Source: Ponticaulis sp.
GTDB taxonomy: Bacteria; Pseudomonadota; Alphaproteobacteria; Caulobacterales; Hyphomonadaceae
NCBI GenBank assembly: GCA_002692725.1
Contig: NZLU01000046.1
Span: 496,001-560,000, forward strand
Length of the DNA: 64,000 nt
Direction of reading: 5' to 3'
Shown piece by piece: positions 60,431-64,000 of the stretch. Position numbers and translations under genes: made by a program. Positions within the stretch are counted from its first letter, which is position 1. Each line of letters starts with the position of its first letter. Under the pieces are notes generated by a model. The model did no database searches. It was not told the origin of the DNA and saw only the letters and a list, made by a program, of their open reading frames with translations.

Positions 60431-60658
60431 CTATTGGTTGGAAACTGAATCGCCATCCGACAGGTCTTCGACGAAATCTTCGGTTGCATCTCCGGCTTCA
60501 TTGACAGCGCGTTCGGTCTTCTCAGCAGCTTGCGCAAGCTCGGTGTCCATGCGCTGGCCTGCGCCCTCAAACGAGCCTTCCTGAATGTAGAAATAACCAA
60601 GTGCGCCGACGAAGACGATCAGCGTCAAAACAAGAATAGAACTTAGAAACCTACCCAT
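60431..60658 (-). CDS. Small single-helix membrane protein with acidic tail (75 aa)
   Basis: The 75-residue product has one membrane helix near the N-terminus (residues 5-27, FLSSILVLTLIVFVGALGYF) and an acidic helical tail (AEKTERAVNEAGDATEDFVE). It resembles the tails of the small lipoproteins at 3184 and 41844. GGAGGGTAAT precedes the ATG at 60658. It has its own EcfG promoter, and the MlaC-like gene downstream has another. Confidence 0.75.
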   Translation of the reverse strand: MGRFLSSILVLTLIVFVGALGYFYIQEGSFEGAGQRMDTELAQAAEKTERAVNEAGDATEDFVEDLSDGDSVSNQ

Positions 60659-60688
60659 ATTACCCTCCATGAATGTGACAGAAGGATA

Positions 60689-60713
60689 ACGAGGTCAGCG
60701 GTAATTTGTTCCC
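60689..60713 (-). promoter_or_regulatory. EcfG promoter for the small acidic membrane protein
   Basis: On the minus strand GGAAC (60713 to 60709), 16 bases and CGTT (60692 to 60689) match the consensus exactly, 31 bases before the ATG at 60658. Confidence 0.85.
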
Positions 60714-61011
60714 TAGATTGGGGCTAACCATGTGCACTAAAGACACAGATTTCAATTAACTCCTGAATTTTGCGTAATATTTGCCGGAGCCCGATTGATG
60801 GACAAGCGGGCAGATACCTGCCCACGTGTTGGGCAGTGTTAGCGGTTTTCGGGCCGCGAGGCGCCATTTCATTGCATTTCTATGACGCTGCACAAAAAAC
60901 TTCGTTCCGAGCAATCGCGGTTTCTTTTGTGATTCTGGTTACGCCTTTTCGCAATGGTCCGCCTGCTCGTACGGTTCCACCGTGCGAACCAACTTAAAAA
61001 TGGGGAAAAAT
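60714..61011. other. Upstream region of the TorF porin gene
   Basis: About 300 bases without a gene (the whole gap is 353 bases). It contains a hairpin GGGCAG/CTGCCC at about 60810-60825 and a stem GGTTC/GAACC at about 60974-60990, just before the ribosome site GGGGAAAAAT of the porin. The second may be a translational control structure. I see no clear promoter. Confidence 0.4.
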
Positions 61012-61674
61012 ATGATCCGGAAAATCTTGCTTGCTGGTTGCGCCAGCGCTGCAATCGCAACGCCTGCCATGGCTCAGGAAATTGAAGTCTCAGGCAATAT
61101 TGCAATCCAAACTGAATATGTCTGGCGTGGTGTCACCCAGTCTAATGGCGACCTCGCCGTTTCTGGCGGTTTCGACCTCGCATCTGGGAATTTCTACGCT
61201 GGTACCTGGATGTCGAACGTTGACTTCGAGGACTCGTCTGACACGAACATCGAGTGGGACTTCTACGCTGGCTTCGGTAACAGCTTCGGCGACACCACAG
61301 CGTGGTGGGACGTTGGTATCATTTACTACGCTTACCCAGATTCCGGCGATCTCGATTATGATTTCGTCGAGCTTTATGGCGGCGTTGGTAACGACTTCGA
61401 CAACGGTTTCGGCGTTTCCGGTTACATTTACTGGGACCCAGACAATGAGAGCTTCTACGTTGAAGGCGCTGCTGGCTTCGCAGTCACCGATTCCTTCGGT
61501 GTCGACGCGTCTATCGGTAACTATTCCTTCGATGGCGGCGGCGACTACACAGCGTTCAGCTTTGGCGGAACCTACTCTACGCCAGTCGGCGTAGACCTCG
61601 ATCTGCGCTACTGGGATGCTGACGCGTCTGGTGTCGACGATACATTCGTGCTCACCGTGTCTAAATCTCTGTAA
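61012..61674 (+). CDS. TorF-family putative outer-membrane porin
   Basis: The 220-residue product has a signal peptide (MIRKILLAGCASAAIATPAMA) and the TorF pattern: beta strands rich in Gly, Asp and aromatic residues, TEYVWRGVTQSNGDLAVSGG, then FYAGTWMSNVDFEDSSDTNI and a last strand ending TVSKSL. TIGR02001-type proteins are small outer-membrane channels of unknown cargo. GGGGAAAAAT supports the start at 61012. The codon use favours highly expressed codons such as GTT and GGT. A terminator follows the stop. Confidence 0.88.
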   Translation: MIRKILLAGCASAAIATPAMAQEIEVSGNIAIQTEYVWRGVTQSNGDLAVSGGFDLASGNFYAGTWMSNVDFEDSSDTNIEWDFYAGFGNSFGDTTAWWDVGIIYYAYPDSGDLDYDFVELYGGVGNDFDNGFGVSGYIYWDPDNESFYVEGAAGFAVTDSFGVDASIGNYSFDGGGDYTAFSFGGTYSTPVGVDLDLRYWDADASGVDDTFVLTVSKSL

Positions 61675-61710
61675 GACACCTGCCATATCTCCAGTCTGAC
61701 TGGACGATGG

Positions 61711-61740
61711 AAGGCCGTATCCGACAGGATGCGGCCTTTT
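61711..61740 (+). terminator. Intrinsic terminator of the TorF gene
   Basis: AAGGCCG-TATCC pairs with GGAT-GCGGCCTT around a GACA loop, and a short T-run follows. Confidence 0.8.
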
Positions 61741-61813
61741 CATTTGTGAAGAGAGATTGGACTCATCCCTCCGGAGCGAACCTGCGTAGAGACATCTGAA
61801 AGGATGGTCTCAC

Positions 61814-62521
61814 ATGTCATTTGAATTCGGCGGTAAGGTAAACGCACTGGTCATCGGCCACTCAGGCGGCATTGGCTCAGCCATCACCCGCGTATTGGAA
61901 GGCCATGACGAGACACAGACCGTCCTTGGCCTCTCGCGCTCATCCACACCATCGATTGATTTCCGCAATCCGGATAGTCTGAGCAAAGCAGCAGAGATAA
62001 TCTCTGAGAAGGTCGGTGAGCTGAATTGCCTCATGATCTCCTCTGGAATTCTGACGGCACCGGACGGAACGCCACCTGAAAAATCATTCTCAGAGCTCGA
62101 CGCAGATGCGCTATCGGATCTGTTGCATATCAACACGATCGGTCCGGCCCTCGCGCTCAAGGCATTTCTGCCCTTAATGCCTCGACGCGGGATTTGCCGC
62201 ATCGGCGTCCTGTCTGCGCGCGTCGGATCCATTGGCGACAATTCCATGGGCGGATGGATCAGCTATCGCGCATCTAAGGCAGCGCTCAATCAGATCGTTC
62301 GGACAGCCGCAATCGAACAACACCGCAAAAACTCTGATTCGGTCTGCCTCGCCCTCCATCCGGGCACGATTGAAACACCTCTTTCCGAACCCTATGCTCG
62401 CAATCGATTCACGCACTCCGCAGAGGACTGTGCCCAGAATCTTATGTCAGTAGTGTGCACCGCCAAACCTGACATGTCTGGCAAATTCTACGACTATGAT
62501 GGCCGGGAGATTGAGTGGTGA
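61814..62521 (+). CDS. SDR-family oxidoreductase coupled to the photolyase gene
   Basis: The 235-residue SDR has an atypical cofactor loop (IGHSGGIGSAIT), an early MISSGIL strand, and SYRASKAALN (YxxxK). It resembles CsgA-like or cell-cell-signalling SDRs. AAGGATGG precedes the ATG. Its TGA overlaps the GTG of the photolyase-type gene in a GTGA arrangement, so the two are translationally coupled. Such an SDR is often found beside FeS photolyases, which suggests a shared role. Confidence 0.85.
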   Translation: MSFEFGGKVNALVIGHSGGIGSAITRVLEGHDETQTVLGLSRSSTPSIDFRNPDSLSKAAEIISEKVGELNCLMISSGILTAPDGTPPEKSFSELDADALSDLLHINTIGPALALKAFLPLMPRRGICRIGVLSARVGSIGDNSMGGWISYRASKAALNQIVRTAAIEQHRKNSDSVCLALHPGTIETPLSEPYARNRFTHSAEDCAQNLMSVVCTAKPDMSGKFYDYDGREIEW

Positions 62522-64000
62522 CACGACGTTTGATTCTCATCCTGGGCGATCAGTTAAGCCACAACATATCTAGCCTCAAAGACGCCTCACCGGATCAGGA
62601 CGAAATTCTGATGTGTGAAGTCCGCGACGAAACGGATTATGTCGGCCATCATAAAAAGAAAATTGCTTTCATCTTCTCGGCCATGCGCCATTTCGCTGAG
62701 GAATTGCGCGAGAAAGGCTGGACGGTTCATTACACGCGCCTCACCGACGACAAGAACTCAGGCAGCTTTGTCGGTGAACTGAAACGCCATGTCGAAAACC
62801 TCAAGCCCGACGGCATCCGCCTCACGGAACCGGCTGAATGGCGCGTCCACAAAGACATATCGGGCTGGGCGGACAATCAATCTCTTCCAGTCGATTTCTG
62901 TCCGGATCACCGCTTCATCTGCCCGATTGATGCTTTCATCAGCTGGGCAGAAGACCGAAAAACGCTTCGTATGGAATATTTCTATCGGGACATGCGGCGG
63001 AAGACCGGTTTGCTCATGGATGGCGATGATCCCGAAGGCAGCAAATGGAATTACGACGCCGAGAACCGCAAGCCTGCCAGCGACGATCTGTTTATGCCAA
63101 AGCCCATCAGGTTTCGCGCAGACGATCTGACGGACGAGGTGCTGGACCTGGTCGAAACTGAGTTCAACGACAATTTTGGCGAACTGCGCCCTTTCCATTT
63201 TGCGGTGACCCGGGAGGAGGCGCTTCGTGCGCTCAATAAATTCATCAAGGAGATGCTGCCCTATTTTGGCGACTATCAGGACGCCATGCTGAGCGGGCAG
63301 AAATTCCTCTATCACAGCATTCTCTCCCCCTACATCAATGTCGGCCTGCTTGAGCCAATGGAGGTCTGCGAAAAAGCTCAACAGGCTTATTATGATGGTG
63401 ATGCCCCGCTGAACGCAGTCGAAGGCTTCATCCGCCAGATCATTGGATGGCGCGAATATGTTCGCGGCATTTACTGGTTTTCAGGCCCTGAATATGTCGA
63501 CTCGAATGCCCTGAAGGCAGACCGCCCCCTCCCCTGGTTTTATTGGTCGGGCGAAACCAAAATGGCCTGCGTGAAGGCTGTGGTGGATCAAACCCGGGAA
63601 GAAGCATACGCCCATCACATTCAGCGCCTTATGGTGACCGGTACCTTTGCACTCATCACCGGTATCGATCCGCATGACGTGCATGAATGGTATCTGGCCG
63701 TGTATATCGATGCGTTCGAATGGGTGGAGGCGCCCAATACGATTGGTATGTCTCAATTCGCTGATGGCGGCAAACTCGGCTCAAAGCCCTATGCTGCGAG
63801 CGGCGCTTACATCAATCGAATGTCAGACTATTGCGAGAACTGCCATTACAAGGTCTCGCAAAAAACAGGTGAAGGTGCGTGCCCGTTCAACCCGCTCTAC
63901 TGGCATTTCCTGGACCGCAATCGCGAAACACTGAAAGATAATGGCCGCCTCAAACGCGCCTATTCGACCTGGGATCGGATGTCGCAGGAGAAAAGATCCG
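62518..64000 (+). CDS. FeS-containing cryptochrome/photolyase (3' end cut)
   Basis: At least 494 residues are visible, running off the right end. The start is GTG at 62518, overlapping the SDR stop. RRLILILGDQLS opens the antenna-binding domain. The late part shows FYWSGETKMACVK (Cys351), then SDYCENCHYK (Cys439, Cys442) and GACPFNP (Cys455). This is the four-cysteine pattern of the prokaryotic FeS-BCP photolyases, such as Agrobacterium PhrB. Those proteins repair (6-4) photoproducts with FAD and blue light and bind a 4Fe-4S cluster. The usual length is about 510 residues, so little is missing. Confidence 0.92.
   Translation, partial: MTRRLILILGDQLSHNISSLKDASPDQDEILMCEVRDETDYVGHHKKKIAFIFSAMRHFAEELREKGWTVHYTRLTDDKNSGSFVGELKRHVENLKPDGIRLTEPAEWRVHKDISGWADNQSLPVDFCPDHRFICPIDAFISWAEDRKTLRMEYFYRDMRRKTGLLMDGDDPEGSKWNYDAENRKPASDDLFMPKPIRFRADDLTDEVLDLVETEFNDNFGELRPFHFAVTREEALRALNKFIKEMLPYFGDYQDAMLSGQKFLYHSILSPYINVGLLEPMEVCEKAQQAYYDGDAPLNAVEGFIRQIIGWREYVRGIYWFSGPEYVDSNALKADRPLPWFYWSGETKMACVKAVVDQTREEAYAHHIQRLMVTGTFALITGIDPHDVHEWYLAVYIDAFEWVEAPNTIGMSQFADGGKLGSKPYAASGAYINRMSDYCENCHYKVSQKTGEGACPFNPLYWHFLDRNRETLKDNGRLKRAYSTWDRMSQEKRS

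Noticed and set aside
62758..63381. Minus-strand open frame opposite the photolyase gene.
   Set aside because: The plus-strand reading gives an uninterrupted, motif-bearing photolyase; the other frame is a shadow.

Overview
The window is chromosomal DNA from an alphaproteobacterium, most likely a dimorphic, flagellated marine relative of Caulobacter (Maricaulales/Hyphomonadaceae type). The class is firm: it carries NepR and an EcfG sigma factor, MipZ, C4-pathway 5-aminolevulinate synthase, the F1-ATPase zeta inhibitor, DUF1489, DUF3126 and a TorF porin. The order is an inference from the CtrA-type sites (TTAA-N7-TTAA) in front of flagellar genes together with MipZ. No rRNA, tRNA, IS element, prophage or CRISPR array was seen.

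Layout. 1-5.7 kb is the general stress response core (3' end of nepR, ecfG, a PhyK-like HisKA_2 kinase), then Dps, small lipoproteins, a phosphoesterase/lipid-kinase pair and a DUF1328 protein. 5.9-15.6 kb is envelope biogenesis: an LpxR-like barrel, tamB-tamA, an extensin-like protein, a cytochrome c'-like lipoprotein, a PRC-barrel and a glycine-zipper protein. 15.7-28 kb is metabolism and cell cycle: ald, isoaspartyl peptidase, mipZ, panC, a glutamate-synthase-like flavoenzyme, a sulfotransferase, a methylglutaconyl-CoA hydratase, a cNMP-binding patatin and CsaA. 28-36.5 kb holds a radical SAM plus DUF4130-UdgX DNA repair pair and purC-purS-purQ. 36.5-49.5 kb is mixed, with soxR and its VOC target, a membrane TIR-like protein, hemA, two exported pentapeptide-repeat proteins and TerC. 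49.5-52.1 kb is flagellar (flgB-flgC-fliE against fliO-fliP). 52-64 kb has DUF697, a VOC pseudogene, cysE-DUF3126, nudix, nitroreductase, queF, a Ca2+/Na+ exchanger, MlaC, TorF, two SDRs and a truncated FeS-type photolyase.

The main regulatory theme is that the EcfG sigma factor at the left end appears to have many of its targets in this same window. I found eight exact matches to the EcfG consensus GGAAC-N16/17-CGTT. Seven are intergenic, and the eighth is in the last bases of a gene directly upstream of its target. Two face each other in a 140-bp divergent spacer. Two overlap in a near-palindrome between tamA and the extensin-like gene. Two near-matches precede a PRC-barrel gene and a candidate C-loop sRNA at about 13.63-13.72 kb. 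The targets are mainly small acidic membrane-tethered proteins, Dps, envelope proteins and MlaC, which suggests an envelope-protection branch of the stress response.

Limits: families were assigned by reading motifs, without database searches. Starts were chosen from ribosome-binding sites and signal peptides. Both ends of the window cut genes (nepR on the left, photolyase on the right).
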